A stretch of 64,000 nucleotides of DNA. Source: Amorphophallus konjac (Eukaryota; Streptophyta; Magnoliopsida; Alismatales; Araceae). Location: assembly GCA_022559845.1 (NCBI GenBank), contig CM040128.1:268714698-268778697 (forward strand). Reading direction: 5' to 3'. Positions 22,909 through 35,831 of this stretch are shown here, piece after piece (positions within the stretch are counted from its first letter, which is position 1; every line of letters starts with the position of its first letter). Below the pieces are notes generated by a model. That model made no database searches and was not told where the DNA came from. It saw nothing but the letters and a program-made list of their open reading frames with translations. The translations under genes and the position numbers were made by a program.

Positions 22909-25900
22909 GATGACGAGGTTTCTTCTTCATGAGCTCATCAATCCGACTTCGCTTGATAGCGATGGTATCCTGAGCTCCCTGGTACCGCTCTGTGAGAAGA
23001 CTTTCTTCAGCTTGGGCCTGTTGCTTGTCTTTCGCATTTAATTCTGCAGTGGTCAGTAACTCCTCAATTTTACTCAACAAGGACTGCACTGTCCCTTGAA
23101 GCGCAACTGCTTTGTTCTTATTCTCAGCCTCCGCTGCTGCAGAGGACCCCTGGCGGCTCTAAACCTCCTTGATCTGACATTTTAACTTGTCGACTTCGCC
23201 AGACAGTGTGAAAATTTCTGCTTCGAGCAGCTCAATTTCTAAGCGATGACCCTCCCATGCCGAGGTCTCATGAAGGTGGCGTACTTCAGCCCAAACCTCA
23301 TCAACTGTAGTCATCCAAGGGTCTCGTGGCAGCCCATTAAATGGTAAGCCAGAGTATTCCTTGCAAGAACATCTCGCGTGGCCTCAATGGAGGGGGGTGT
23401 CTCCTGCCGTAGTGTGGCACGAACGGTACCAACAAGGGCTTCAAACACCAAATCTCCCCCTGCCAGTGGTGCGCCTTGAGGGCCGTCCGGCCACTCAATC
23501 CCGTGCCCTGGGAAATCATCAGTAAGGGCTGAAGTAGTCTCGATCCCTGCTCTCTCTGAAGAAGTGATCCCAGGTAAAGCTACAAAAGGAAAAGCAAGAG
23601 AGAAAGGAAGAAATTAAGACACATGACCCTAGCTATCAAAAAGCAAGGCAAGATGAAATTCAACAAGAAAAAGAAGGCACTATTTATATATACCTGCAGA
23701 AGTGGCCACCGTCTTTGGATTGTCCCCTCCAGGCTTGGGGCGGTTTGGCACTGAAGAACCAGAGGCCTCAGTTGGGTCAACAGAATCTAGAAGAGAATAT
23801 TACAAGTTAGCCACAGGCAAATGACAAAAGGGCATGTCATTAAGCAAGAAGGAAACTACCTGAGGCTTTAGACACCCTTTTATCGCAGGAGGATGAAGCA
23901 GTGGACTGCCCGCCACAAGATGTACTCTGCACCTCTTTGGTTTGCGAGCTAGCTGCTCTTGCAGAACCTTCTTCACTCCCTTTTGAAAGTAAAAGAAGGT
24001 AAACAACACAAAGAGGTTATTTCACTTTTACAAGTTGTCCGAGTAACTTCAGAATTTAAGAAAGCAAAATTACCTTTCGATTCGCTATGCTCTTTCCCAG
24101 AGGAGCTTGAAGAAGCCGACTGCGTGAGTTGGGGGGAAGTCCCCACATCCTCTAGTCCAACGGCTATCAAAAGTTGAGAAGCCTCCCCAGTTGCCTGAGT
24201 TAAGAGAGGGTTTGTTGAGTTACAAATTTATATTACTGAATCCTCAACCACTTCGGGCAAGGGCTGCTTTGTGTCCCTCTCGACTGCTGGGGCTTAGTTC
24301 AATAGCTCCTGTGGAAACACAACCTGGAAATGATAAGAAAGGCCCTCCTAAATAGGGATGCAACACAAGTAGAGTCATCTAAGTTTTCCACAATTAAAGA
24401 AGAAGGGAACATCACCTCCTAAAATGAGACTAGCGGGTGAAGGGTGAGGGTCACCTGCATCAACTGGAGCTGAGACCGTAGTGGCCTCTATATTTATCTC
24501 CCCATCCTCCATATCTGCCTCCCGAGTAGGGGGCTCTTCTTTAAACTCCCTTGGGCCCTCTGTAAATCCTGTCGTAGGAGGATCTATTTTCATAAAGTGT
24601 GAGAAGAGGCTAAGTAGAAGCATCAAGGAGAAGATTGCAAATGAAGACTTTGTGTTTAAGGATATTTACCAATAGTCGGAGTCGCGTGGCTCCCCAATAG
24701 ATTACTTGAAAGGGGTGGCTCCACAACCCTGAGTGCTGGGTCACTTGTCAAGGTCACCCCCTCAGGTGGTTGCTGCCCTCCTTCGATGTTAATCTCAGCT
24801 AAGAAGGATTCGGCATAGCTAGCCAAAGACCCTTTATTATAGGAAGGGTCCAAATACTCTGGTAGACTGGCATCCATGTCAAGGTTCAGAAGAGCTCTAA
24901 ATTTTGCCATAGTGTCAGTCGAGTTCGCGCCACCAAAGCCTGAAAGGAAGGGCAAAGTACCACATACCATATCAGATGGAAGGAAATAAATATAGGAGTA
25001 GTCTGGAGATGACACTTACCTGAGGGCCCACACATGCCTCCGACCGGCTGAGGCTCAGGAGGGGCATTTATCCCTCCATCTCTGAAGTAAATCCTGAGGG
25101 CAGCACAGGTAAAGAGTTATAAGAGGAAAATAATAGTGAAACAGGAGCTACAGGATAAACTACCTGTTGGGTCTCCTCCACCTGAAAAAGTAGGTGAATC
25201 CCCGGACAAAGGATTATAATCATCATTTAATGCATCCAAATCCCGGGGATCACCAGTGTCACCCACTTCCCCAGTTTCTGAGGGGTCCGCCCCCTGTGAG
25301 GGTCCGACATATGGAGAACCCGAGTCTGGAGGATCTGAAAGAGAGGAAAGAAAGGAAGAATAAGTTATATGCATCAAGGCCGAAGTCACATGCAGTAAAT
25401 TACAACTAAGTAGCAAAGGCTACCGTGTCGCCGAGAGACTTTAGTGGCACGAGCCTCATTCTTTGTGACCCCCTGTGGTACTCCTTTCTCTTCTTAGAAG
25501 CCTTTGGAATGGCATTGCTGGCCACTAGGCTCACTGCAAGGGAGAAAAGGAGGAAGTAAGCGGAAACAAGTACACAGATATTTAGGGCAAACTATGAAGT
25601 TTTAAGAAGAAAACATTGGGTGGCTACATATCGTCCGGGACTGAAGAGAAAGAGGGTTACAATATTAGTTGCTCAAATCTGATTCTAATGGCTTTGCTTC
25701 CCCTTTTTGCATCATCCCGCATATCTTGCAAAGTGGACCCATTCTCAACTAAAGAAAGACATTCAATGGGCCCAGCGCATCCAATAGCATTCATAATGTG
25801 TTTTGCCCATTCTCCACCAAGTTCATTTATAAAGCACTCAGGATGCAATTTAGTGGACCCTGGAGTGCCTTGGGGATACCAACAGTCAAATAGAAAATGT

Positions 25901-28300
25901 TCCCACCATGAATATCTTTTTGAGGCATCTTCCTTGAATGTTGCAGTCCTCTTCGGGAGGCAGAAGCTAAGGGTTTCAAAGGTTTCATCACCCCCTTATA
26001 TTGAGCCCTGTCAACAATAAGTTGGCCATTTTTAGCCTCCCATGAGGCGCGAAAATCATAACAGCATTGGCTAAGTGAGAAAGTGGCCGCGAAGGAAACC
26101 GTTGTCCATTGCAGCAGGAGGCAAATCTCTCCTCTTTAACCGAGCTTCCTCAGCCTGCTTTATCTTCTGCAAGGGTTGCCTGAAAACATTGCTGTGGTTA
26201 CACCACCAGCGTGCATAATACATATCAATATGACTCGTGTCGATCTGCTTAGGAAGAAGACACCCTGGCTCTGGCTCACTTCGAAAGAAATAATCTCACC
26301 AGCTGGCAGCAACAAGGTGGGCGTCATCACCGCAGTATAAGCGGGCATCCAAAGGGAAATCAGCATTCGGCAGAACCGATTGATCATAGCCAAAGTTCCG
26401 CGCAAATATGAAAGGATAATATGGCTCTAGAAGTACTGATCGCCCTCGGCGAAAGACAAGCATACTGGGCCTAATACAACAAACCCAATCGTCATAGAAA
26501 GACCGGCTGGGCCGGCATGATGAGGCAAGTGATAAGTGACTCCTCCTGGCCCGTCAACACTATACGGCCTGAAATCATGAGAACTATGAGCAAAATGAAG
26601 GCCTACTCGCCCCTCGGTCGGCAAGAAAGAAAGTGTCTTCCGAGCACCAACTAATTGCTCCAAGGAATTCTGATTGGGCGGTTCCTGAATAAGAAAATCA
26701 AGGGAGCCGCAGCATTTCTGAAATCCACATGCTGACACAACCCGGGAAAAGTAAACCAGCCCATGCACTAAGGTAATGGGTGGCCATCACAACAGTCATG
26801 TCCCGTGGAGAACTATGGGCAGTGAGATTTCCCAAGCCATGATAAATATTCGCCAGTGTAGCTGGCGCAATAGCAAGCCTGTGGCCGTCAACAAGAAGAC
26901 ATGTCGGGTATATCAACTCCGGCCGTATAAGCTCCTCTTCCCCATGGGGCATAACAAAAGTGCTAAGCCAGTATACAAGATATGCTGCTAGATAGGTGTG
27001 ATCTGGCAATTCACGGGGATTCCACCCCCTGTTCTCCGGTGCAGCCAAATATCTCTTGCGCCGTTGCAATTCTAAAATCAGTTGATGATACTGATCAAGG
27101 GCCTGTCGTCCTCTGCAAATGTCTCATGAAAGCAAAATGGCCCGTTGTAGAAGAAACAGACCCAAGCATTAACACTCACCCTCACTGTGCTGGATGAGGC
27201 CGAAGGAGTGTCTTCTTTCCCTGCTCGTGCAAGATCTCGCCAAACCTTCATCAAGTATCTGAAGCTGAATGGGAGGCTGTACTGTCCGGTACCAGTACTT
27301 TGACTTCTATGCAGATCATTCAATGTCACTTCTTCATAAGGGCGCCCGGAGATGGGCAAACCGAAATTTTGTGAAAACTCCATAAGTCAAGTGTTGTTTC
27401 TCCCTCAGCTGTGGCAAAAGTATTCCACCGGCTATTAAACCTTTCGACTAAAGCCTGAAGAAGTCCGTGTGACAGGGATAATTATACAAAGTAGCAGTCA
27501 CCGCATGGCGAATCCCAACAAGATTTAGGGCCTCGCCATAATGATGCAAAGTGCCAAAGAGCAATTCAGTGGCCCCCAGATGAAACTGATGTGAAGGGAT
27601 CACTGACCATTTCCCATACCAACTGAGAGAAGACCCGCTCATTATCCGGTCTAGCAAGCATAACTTCTCATATCCCTCTCCTGCATGTTGAGAGCCTGAA
27701 GGGGTCAAGAACAATCCAGCAACATCGATGGGGCCAGACCTGTGTTGGTCGAACAACTCCCAGATAGCGGGTGTCATATTGCGCGAGCGGGTATGACAAC
27801 CGATATCAGAACTGAAGAACCCAAGCTGATCAGCTGCTGGAAACTGAACCTGGCGTGTGAAGCCCAAGGGAAAGCTCGGAAATGAAGTGGTGCAGGTGCC
27901 CAGCATGTTATCCCGGCACTCTAGAATAGCCATCTCCAAGTAACGGCGCTCAGCCGGTAAACCAGGATCGTCCTCATCCATATGCTCTGGGACATAGCTC
28001 TGAATGAATGGAAATAGGAACTTGTCCAGCGAAAATGCCGAGGGTAGTCCCCAACTCGTTGGTACTGATAGATCCCTTTATGTCTCACAATCAGAGAAAG
28101 GTCAACCTCCCCTCCTTCAGAGGCGTCTTCAGGAAGGGGCCCTTCAGCAACCAAGTCTAAGCCACGATCAAGAGGAAAGGCATTATGTCTTGACATCCGG
28201 GAGGACCCATTGGTGGCATTAAGAGTTTTGATAAAGAGGGAGTGGAATCTCTGTCCCTCCCAGCACCTCCTCGAGCGCGGCTCTCACGGACACGAGACAT
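22909..28300 (-). pseudogene. Antisense PMD-like gene of element B, multi-exon, with coiled-coil C-terminus (degraded)
   Basis: Read on the minus strand from an ATG at 28300 (MSRVRESRARGG). Frames with shifts then spell a plant mobile domain-like protein: LDRGLDLVAEGPL, KGIYQYQRVGDYPRHF, GTCTTSFPSFPLGFTRQ, GIRHAVTATLYNYPCHT, FGLPISGRPYEEVTLNDLH, WRDLARAGKED, PHGEEELIRPELIYP and GHRLAIAPATLANIYHGLG. Downstream lie small exons separated by GT-AG introns (for example GTAGTTTCC to TTCTCTTCTAG across 23861-23788). The last exon is coiled coil (LLSKIEELLTTAELNAKDKQ..IDELMKKKPRHL, stop near 22909). PMD proteins occur both as host nuclear factors and inside Tat elements. The role in the element is unknown. 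Frameshifts near 28050 and 28230 break this copy. Confidence 0.7.
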
Positions 28301-28435
28301 AATGACTGTCTGCAACAAAGAAAACAAAACAGAAGAAGAGAAAGTCAGTCCAACATGATAAAGTAAATATTACATAAAGGGCAGCAAGTTGATTGAAGAT
28401 GGCAAGCACGCAAAGTAAACAACATCGTCAAGGCG

Positions 28436-28480
28436 CACGGGCCGACCGCCGTCACCTTCGGCTCCGACGGGCGTCCCGTG
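28436..28480. other. 13-bp stem, 19-nt loop hairpin beside the polypurine tract of element B
   Basis: Left arm 28436-28448 (CACGGGCCGACCG) pairs with right arm 28468-28480 (CGGGCGTCCCGTG) at 11 of 13 positions. The right arm runs straight into the polypurine tract. Element E has the same stem and loop lengths with a perfect stem. Confidence 0.65.
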
Positions 28481-28489
28481 GGGGGCATT
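28479..28489 (+). other. Polypurine tract of element B
   Basis: TGGGGGGCATT immediately before the 3' LTR start. The matching tract in E is TGGGGAGCATT. Confidence 0.6.
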
Positions 28490-30676
28490 TGTTGGACCCC
28501 ACAATGTTCAGTAAAGAATTTTCTGATTAATTTCAGAACCAAGATAAGTAAATAAATTAAAGTTGCATGATGGTTTGAAGAGGTTTAAAACTTAGACTAT
28601 CACACATGGGTCAAGCCCAAATGTCCTTGGCATTACGTCGGGCAATATGTTATATAAGAGGACTGCATGTTTTACAGATAGGAATTTCATCAAACACTTG
28701 AAATTGACTCCCCTAAACTCCGGCGTCAAGCGAATCAAATCGCAGCCGTTATAGTGGGTTGGAGTTCAAGCGCCCTCGACATCTCATTGGGTGAAGTTTC
28801 ATGCAAAGACTAGTGTGTTTTAACACACGGGCATTTCATCAAGCACATGGCGGGTGTGTTAACATCACACACATACGCAGCGAGAAGTCAATTAAATAGC
28901 AGCCCCCGACGTCCAGAAAATGTTTCTAAGGGACCACAAAGCTATCCCTGTGCTCCAGTGACAAGGACAAGAATATTGGTCCGAGAAGTCAACAAAATCC
29001 AAGAGAGAAAGGACCGCCGGTGTATTGTTCTGCTGAGAGGAGCAGAAAGCTTCAAGAAGAGGTGGAAAAGGACAGCAGAGGAGGCTTTTATAATTTTTTA
29101 AGTTGACTGGGCTTAGGGCCAGGGCCGCCCCCGTGCTTTCCTCTCTTTAGCAAACCCGGAGGTACCCACCTCCGGGTTGTGCAGACCCGGAGGTGCCCAC
29201 CCCCGGGTTTCCCTCTCTCTGTGGTAAAAGAAAAAAAAAGGGGGAAAGAAAGAGAGAACAGAAAAAAAAGGGGAGACCCGGAGGTGGCACCTCTGGGTTT
29301 GCAAACCGTTTGCAAACCCGGAGGTACTTACCTCCAGGTATGCAGTCCAGGTCTTCCTATCACTGCTGCAGTTGAACAGGAAAACAAAACAAAAAGGCCC
29401 ATCTCCAGGTTCTGCTGTGGACAGAAAAAAGGAAGGAGAAACCCGGAGGTACCTACCCCCCGGTTCTGCTGTGGACAGAAAGGCCTACCTTCGGGTTCTG
29501 TTGTGGACATAATAAGGACAATAAGAAAAAAAAAGAAGGGAAGAGAAGACCCGGAGGTACCTACCTCCGAGTATGCAGTCAATGTTAGAGAGCCCACCGG
29601 CTTGCTCCACCCTTTTTCTACTGTGCTGTGCACAAAACCAAAAAAAAAAAAAAAGAGGAACCAGCAAAAAAAAGGAAGAAGAGAATACCCGGAGGTGGCA
29701 CCTCCGGGTTTGCAAACAAACCCAGAGGCACTTACCTCCGGGTGTGCAGTCCATGGGAGAGGGCCCCACCGGTCTCTCCCTTCCCCTCTCTATGCGGTGG
29801 CTTCAACCCAAAAAAAAAAAGAAGAAGGAATAGCAAAAAAAAAGAGGAGAACCCAGAGGAGGGCCCCCCAGGTCTGCAGACCCGAGGCTGCCTCTTCCAC
29901 CCCAGTCTCTCCCTCTCTCACACATAGAGTAAAAAAAAAAACAGACAAGAGGGAGGTGAAGAGGCAGGAGAAAACCTGGAGTTCCTCACCTCCGGGAGTG
30001 TCCTTCCCCTCCTATAAATAGGAGGCAACAGCAGCCACTAGAGAAAGAACATACGAAGCAAGAGAGGAGCAGCAGCAAGCAGCGCACAGCATACAAAGGA
30101 GTTTCTTTTTTCGAAGGATTGGAGAGCTTCTGAATAGGCCCAAACAGTAGTTCTGCGAACAGGAGAAGAATCGAAGGCTTGGAGAGCTTCAAGATTCAAG
30201 AGGTAGTAGCAGGCAACAGTTCTGGGAAGGCAACAGCAGACTGCCAGCCCTGCATATCCCGTGAAAGCAACAACAACAGTGCATCGGAAGGAGTTGTTTT
30301 TGGGAAGTTGCCTCTCTAGCATGTAAATGGATATGGTCACAACAAAAAGCCCCCCCCCCCCCCCCGGAGTTCCGGTCACCTCCTTTGGGAGTGGTGAGCC
30401 TAAGAAACTCCTCACCTAATGCAATGAAGAAGTTAACGTGCTCTACATGGAGTATGCTTCAGATGTATGGAAAATTCAGATAAACGCGCCTGCAGCAAAA
30501 GAACATCAAATAAATGTCTGTATTGTAGATTTTCCATGTGAAAATCAGAAAAAAAATACATGTGTTGCAGATGGGAAGGGACAATCAAAATGTACTCAAG
30601 AAAAATCAAAGGAAGAGAAAAATAAAATGAAGATGCATTCAATTGAAGAAAAATGAAGGCAAGTGTCAGAATTTTG

Positions 30677-30960
30677 TTGAAATACCTCCAGTGGGTAGAA
30701 AATTACAGAAATACCTCTGGTGGGTAACAAATTACAGAAATACCCCCGATGGGTAAAAAACTACAGAAATACCCTCGGTGGACAGAAAATTATAGAAATA
30801 CCCCCGGTGGTCAGAAAATTGCAGAAATACCCCGATAACAGGAAAATTACAGAAGTGCCCCCAATGACGGATAAATTACAGAAATATCCCCGATAGTGGA
30901 AAAATTATAGAAATGCCCCTGGTTGTGGGAAAATTACATAAATACCCCTATTTGTGGGGT
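30677..30960 (+). repeat. ~29-bp tandem repeats in 3' LTR of B, 10 units
   Basis: Same unit as 16990-17185 but ten copies. The extra units lie at the 5' side of the array (GGTGGGTAAC, GATGGGTAAA and GGTGGACAG variants). Confidence 0.75.
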
Positions 30961-32205
30961 CTCAAAATCACCAAAATACTTTCGTTTTGGTTTACGCCGT
31001 TTGCACGACTCGGTGGAGTGGGACCACGTCCCTTCCTTGAAGCATTGTGCGCTCTCCTGGGTTCGGCTTATGGCTAACCATCCACTTTTATATATCTTTT
31101 CATGGAGCCCTGAGAAGTTCAACAAAATGAAAACGAGGAATACCCAGGAAGTCAGATGACAGGGTCATTTCCGAGAAGTCGTGGAATGAAGATTCGGAAT
31201 ACCCAAGCAGTCAAATGACAGGGTCATTTCCGAGAAGTCATGGAATGAAGACAAGGAATACCCGGGAAGTCAGATAACAGGGTTATTTCCGAGAAGTCAT
31301 GAAATGAAGGCGAGGAATGCCCAAGAAGTCAAATGACGGGGCTATTTTCGAGAAGTCAAGAAATTAAGACGAGGAATACCCAAGAAGTCAAATGACAGAG
31401 TTACTTTCGAGAAATCAAGAAATGTAGACGAAGAGCACCCAAGAAGTCAAACGACGGGGCGATCTCCGAAAAGTCAAGGAATCGCAGATATGTCCAGGAA
31501 GTCAAGACTTGACGGGACTATCTCCGAGAAGTCAAGAAATATCAGATATATACCGAAAAGTCAGAATGACAAGAATGCTCAGGAAGTCGGGAAATGACAA
31601 ATATGTCCAAGAAGGCAGAAATGTCTGGGGTCTTCCTGAAACTACAAGAACATCCCAAAGTTTGGGAAAACTGCAAAAATACCCTAATGGAGGGAAAATT
31701 TCAAATATACCCCGCCTCAGGCGGGAATGTCCTTTATGGACACCAACGCAACTTAAGGGCCCAATCACAATTAAAAGAGTGATCATGACCATGAAACAAC
31801 TCCGAGGGACCGACAATGATCATCTTGCCGATCCAACAGTCCTCGTGATGGAATTCAAGTATTAACCGTCCGATCGGGGGACAAAAGCAAATTCAATGAT
31901 CTGAACAAGACGGAATCAAATTCAAAGATCCAAGTGCAGACTGAAGCAGATTCCAAGGCTCTGGTTGCAACTGGATATAATTCCGAAGACCCGATTACAC
32001 AATCGGGACCATATGTAAAGGTCTTGAAAGATCGATTGTAATTCAAATTACATATGTTCAAAGAAATGAAGTCTCCGAATTCCTTTGCAAGAGTATGTAC
32101 ATATAACGGGAGATCATCAAGAGCATTCATGTCACAATGTATAGAGGCAAAAGACGTTCTTCGACAGTTAATCAAAGGTGTTCGGATTTGTCCGATGTAA
32201 ATTAA

Positions 32206-32223
32206 CACCGATTCCGGTCGGTG
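32206..32223 (+). other. Conserved U5 hairpin, 3' LTR of B
   Basis: CACCGA/TCGGTG stem identical to the 5' LTR copy. Confidence 0.6.
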
Positions 32224-33616
32224 GGAAAAAGTCATGTACACGAACCTTAAATCGTCTGATAAACTCAAAAGCGTGGAATTACCAAATATGTCAAAATATC
32301 CACATATTCATCCAACTAAGTGATGTCCGAAAATTCCGCATGTAAACACCTACCAAAAGAATTTTGCTTGAATAGACTCAAGCTTCCTTGCAATGGTCCT
32401 CTGGTAGATAGAAAGGTAATAGATAGAGAGACTATTCAGCACCAATTTGCAAAGCACCATTCTTCCCCTATAGGAGAAGAGTCTTGCCTTCTATCCTACC
32501 AAATTTAAATGTATATCTATGTATCACACTATGCCAAGCACTACAACATATGACCCTAGGAGACAACGGTAGACCCACATAAGAGTGGGGAAATCTCCTA
32601 TATGATAGCCTAGGATAAAAGCTGCTCTCAGTATGGCTCTATATCCCACATTAATCCCCACTAATTGGCTCTTGCAAAAATTCACCTTCAGTCTGTTGAC
32701 TTCAACAACTCTAACATTAGTCCAGTGACAAACGGTTGCCTCTCATCCTCTACTAGGAATAGGATGGTATCATCAGCCTGGTACAAATGGGAGATGTGGA
32801 TGCCACCTGTTCTAACCTAGAGGTTCTATCAGCCTATATGCCTAAACTTTGAATCACATCTTGCCTAAGATATGTGCAACCAGAATAAAGAGTAGGGGGG
32901 ATATCATGTCTCCCTATAGAAGGCCCATGCCACTATGAAAATAAGAGGAAGGCTACCCATTGATTAAGACTACAAGCTTGGCTGACGTGACACATCTTGG
33001 AACCATACAATCCGCCTTCCATCAAAACCAACTTCCCCATCACAACAAATAGACAACTCCAGTTGACCATATCGTAAGCTTTCTAAAAATCCAACTTGAG
33101 CATCATTCCTCTTTTCCTCCGTGTCTTGATGGCATGTAGGCATTCATGAGATACCAAGAAGTTCTCCTATATATGGCGGCACCTAATAAAAGGCCCTTAA
33201 TAGGCACTCACCATTCTGTCAATGACAATGTCAAGTCTCATGGCCAGGAGCATGGAAATGATTTTGTATGTTCCATTCAGAAGGTTGATGGGTCTGAAGT
33301 CTCGAAGGCTCTATACACCTTACTTCTTAGGGATGAGAACTAAGATAGCCTTATTTATACCCCTCAGATGTGCCCTTCTCTCCTGAAACTCAAGTATTGC
33401 TAGGATGGGATCAGCCTTAATAATGTCCTAATGCTATTAAAATAATGCCAAAGGGAATCCATCAAGCCCAGGAGCTTTGTCGCCTACAAGAGAGAATACA
33501 GCTTGGAGACCTCCTCTTCCAAGAAGGGGCGAGAAAGAGCTTCTCCTTCCTGAGGCCATTCGTTGAAAGTAAACAATGTTCATATCGCCTTCCTTAAGTC
33601 ATTTCTCCCTGAACCT

Positions 33617-33832
33617 CTACTTCCAGTAAATCTCTTTCCTTACAAGGATCTCATCAAAATCTACCATGAGTCTGTCCTTAAGCTGCCCATCTAGTTCATC
33701 CATAAGCCTCGCCTCCTCCAAGCAGTCTAATCCCTCTAGCTGATTTAGAATCTTGTCTTTAGCTGCCTTGCTAGGTAACACCTTGTTGCACCCCATTCCT
33801 TTAACACCTATGCCACATGCTTCAATCTCCAC
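33617..33832 (-). pseudogene. LINE ORF2 endonuclease-RT linker
   Basis: KDKILNQLEGLDCLEEARLM..DELDGQLKDRL..VRKEIYWK follows the pattern of plant L1 ORF2 between endonuclease and RT (a Glu/Leu-rich helix ending E-I-Y-W-R/K-Q). Part of the broken LINE-1. Confidence 0.7.
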
Positions 33833-34041
33833 ACAAATCTAGACATTGCTGATCGTTCTTATCTTGGAGCGTTTTATGCCTGTCTAACCATATCCACAAA
33901 TTCCACCTCTCTGAACGAAGATCTTTCCATTCTAAAGATAAGCTTCCCTTGCAATCTACAATAAGTCTTCAGTAAGATGGGCTTGTAGTCAAACACTGGT
34001 CTTGCCAAACAACATGACTTCACGTGCAGAAAGTGATCCTC

Positions 34042-34293
34042 TCATTCGACTGAGACCACGAATCTATCCAAACTGGAGCTTGAAGGTTCAGCCCTCATAT
34101 TGGACCATGTGAAATACACAATTGACATCATAACATCGATCAAAGCAACATCCGTAATAGAATCAAGAAAGCCCATTTCTCTTGTCTGAGGGTTATTAGC
34201 CGTCCACTCCAAGTTGCACCAATTGCATTGAAGTGACCTCCCACACACCATGGTCAGCTTGAAGACTGATGATAGTGGAATAGATATGCCCAT
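34042..34293 (-). pseudogene. LINE ORF2 apurinic-type endonuclease, C-terminal part
   Basis: DSITDVALIDVMMS..YFTWSNMRAEPSSSSLDRFVVS matches the end of the L1 endonuclease (L-x-D-x-x..FTWSN..S-x-L-D-R-F-L/V-V-S). This domain nicks target DNA for target-primed reverse transcription. The upstream catalytic segment with the DFN motif is degraded. Confidence 0.82.
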
Positions 34294-35831
34294 AGAAGTC
34301 TCTTTCTTTCTCTGCTTTATGGTCCCCTATAGGATGAAACACGTCGTCGGTTGTCCACTTCGGTAGGTGGTGTTGGCCTATATCTGTTGCACCGCCGACC
34401 GCTGCTATGCTGACTCCACCTTGCCATGGCAGGAGGACAGTCTCTGCCTCAGATCACATCGCTATAGGGGAGAAAAGTGTCGGGTTGAGAAAACGAACAA
34501 TACCGAGTCTCGGACTCGGAACTCCTCCGATAAACTGCCATGCCTGTGACTCTAGGGTTCGGGTAAGTCATGGGTTGTTAGGTCAATGTTTTGTCTGGGC
34601 CATTGAGTAGCCAGGTATCGGACCTCCTCGGGCCTTTGGTGGGTCATCATCGGGTTTGGATCCGGACTAGAGCCAGATCCGAATCGATCCAACGGACCAT
34701 TTGAATTGGAAAGTTAGTCATACCAGTCTCCTTCCTTCATCTCCAAAGGCGGCGTCCTCTACAACTCCTCCCGAAGGTCGACCTTCATCAGAAGCATCTC
34801 GCCAAACACGTCGACTATGAGGACAGCCGGAACGTCCTTCACATTGGTCATCCTGGCCACCATTTCCAATGCCAAGAGTAGTCCACCCTCCGCCATTTTC
34901 ATTGACCCCTACTCCACCACCCCGAAGCATCGAACTAGAAAGGAGATGCCCAACTCGTAGGATAGGACGAGGGGGACCAATAGAAGTTTCAACCTAACTT
35001 TGCACCCTCTCGGGTCTAGGAAGGTGCCCACATGTAGCCTCCACCTAGTCAGCCGGAGCAAAACCCCCTCCACCACCATATATCCACCCACCACCTCCCG
35101 ACTCTGGCCCACCGCTAGGAAACCCCCCTCCACCCACCTGCATCACCTCCCAACCAGCCTCCGTCCCCTTTCCCTTGTCCAAAGGGTCGTGACCCTCTCG
35201 ACATTCACTCCCTTCCACCGAATCTACTCGCATACACCTCCTAAGCCATCGCATCCTCCTCTACATCATGTCTTCCAACATGTTGTCCACCTCCAAGCAG
35301 TCCCGGACATGCTTCCTGAGCGAGCTGTAAGTCGAGCTACCCCAGACAACATCTACAAATGAGCGTCGGGGTGGAAACCTCCCTCTGTTGTTCACTACAG
35401 TCCCTGGACCCGGTTGACACCTATCCACCAGTGGAACTCTGCAGGAGTGCTAAAGATGCCCTTGCGGCCGCAACGGAAGCACCACAGCCTACCCCCCCTT
35501 CTCTCCCTAGATCCCCAAAAACCTCCCTCAAAGGTCCAGTGAGCATTGCTTCCAGAGGGCATTCAGGTCGCCCTCGAGGCAAACCCCAGAACCCCTCTCT
35601 CACGCATGATGAAGAATTTTTTCCGACCTGTTTATCTTACAGATGCATGACTTATAGGAGAGAACATGGGCTTACTCAAGAGAAGTTGATTGGGAAAAAC
35701 TTAAAAACAAGAAGAATAGAAAAATAGAAATGTACAAGAGCCTCTCTCATATACGCATGCCCAGTTTCACACACATACACATAAGCACTAAATGATGAGA
35801 AACATCGCAACTCATTAGTCTAGGTTAGAAT

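Larger units (their letters stand above)
14838..32348 (+). mobile_element. Element B: Tat-lineage Ty3/gypsy LTR retrotransposon, 17.5 kb, internally deleted
   Basis: The LTRs (14838-18575, 3738 bp; 28490-32348, 3859 bp) both start TGTTGG and end AAACA. The exact 5-bp duplication CCTAC flanks the element (14833-14837 and 32349-32353). Internal order: primer binding site, leader, a junction at about 19440 where gag, protease and RT are missing, RNase H, a second (archaeal-type) RNase H, integrase, a 48-bp tandem repeat, an antisense PMD-like gene, hairpin plus polypurine tract, 3' LTR. The second RNase H and the extra antisense gene are traits of the Tat lineage (Retand/Ogre relatives). In a hand-aligned 82-base stretch the LTRs differ at 4 positions (18300-18381 against 32075-32156), so the insertion is neither brand new nor ancient. 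Confidence 0.9.
28490..32348 (+). repeat. 3' LTR of element B
   Basis: Same order as the 5' LTR (GC-rich U3, TATA 30013-30021, A-rich repeats, U5 block, hairpin 32206-32223). It is 121 bases longer. About 90 of these come from three extra ~30-bp units at 30677-30960. Confidence 0.9.
32349..35823 (-). mobile_element. LINE-1 remnant, 5' piece (ORF1-like, endonuclease, RT)
   Basis: Minus-strand reading gives, from high to low coordinates, a Gly/Val-rich ORF1-like area (about 35360-34718, weak), the endonuclease C-terminal part (34293-34042), the EN-RT linker (33832-33617) and RT with a YQADDT catalytic box (complement of about 32763-32777). It is full of stops. It is cut at 32353/32354 by element B and continues at 14837. 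32349-32353 is the B target duplication. A MITE with its own exact duplication sits at the 5' side. Confidence 0.78.

Noticed and set aside
35000..35727. Long plus-strand frames rich in Pro/Ser (35000-35362, 35359-35727)
   Set aside because: They lie antisense to the degraded LINE 5' region. Composition-driven, with no domain motif or splice context.
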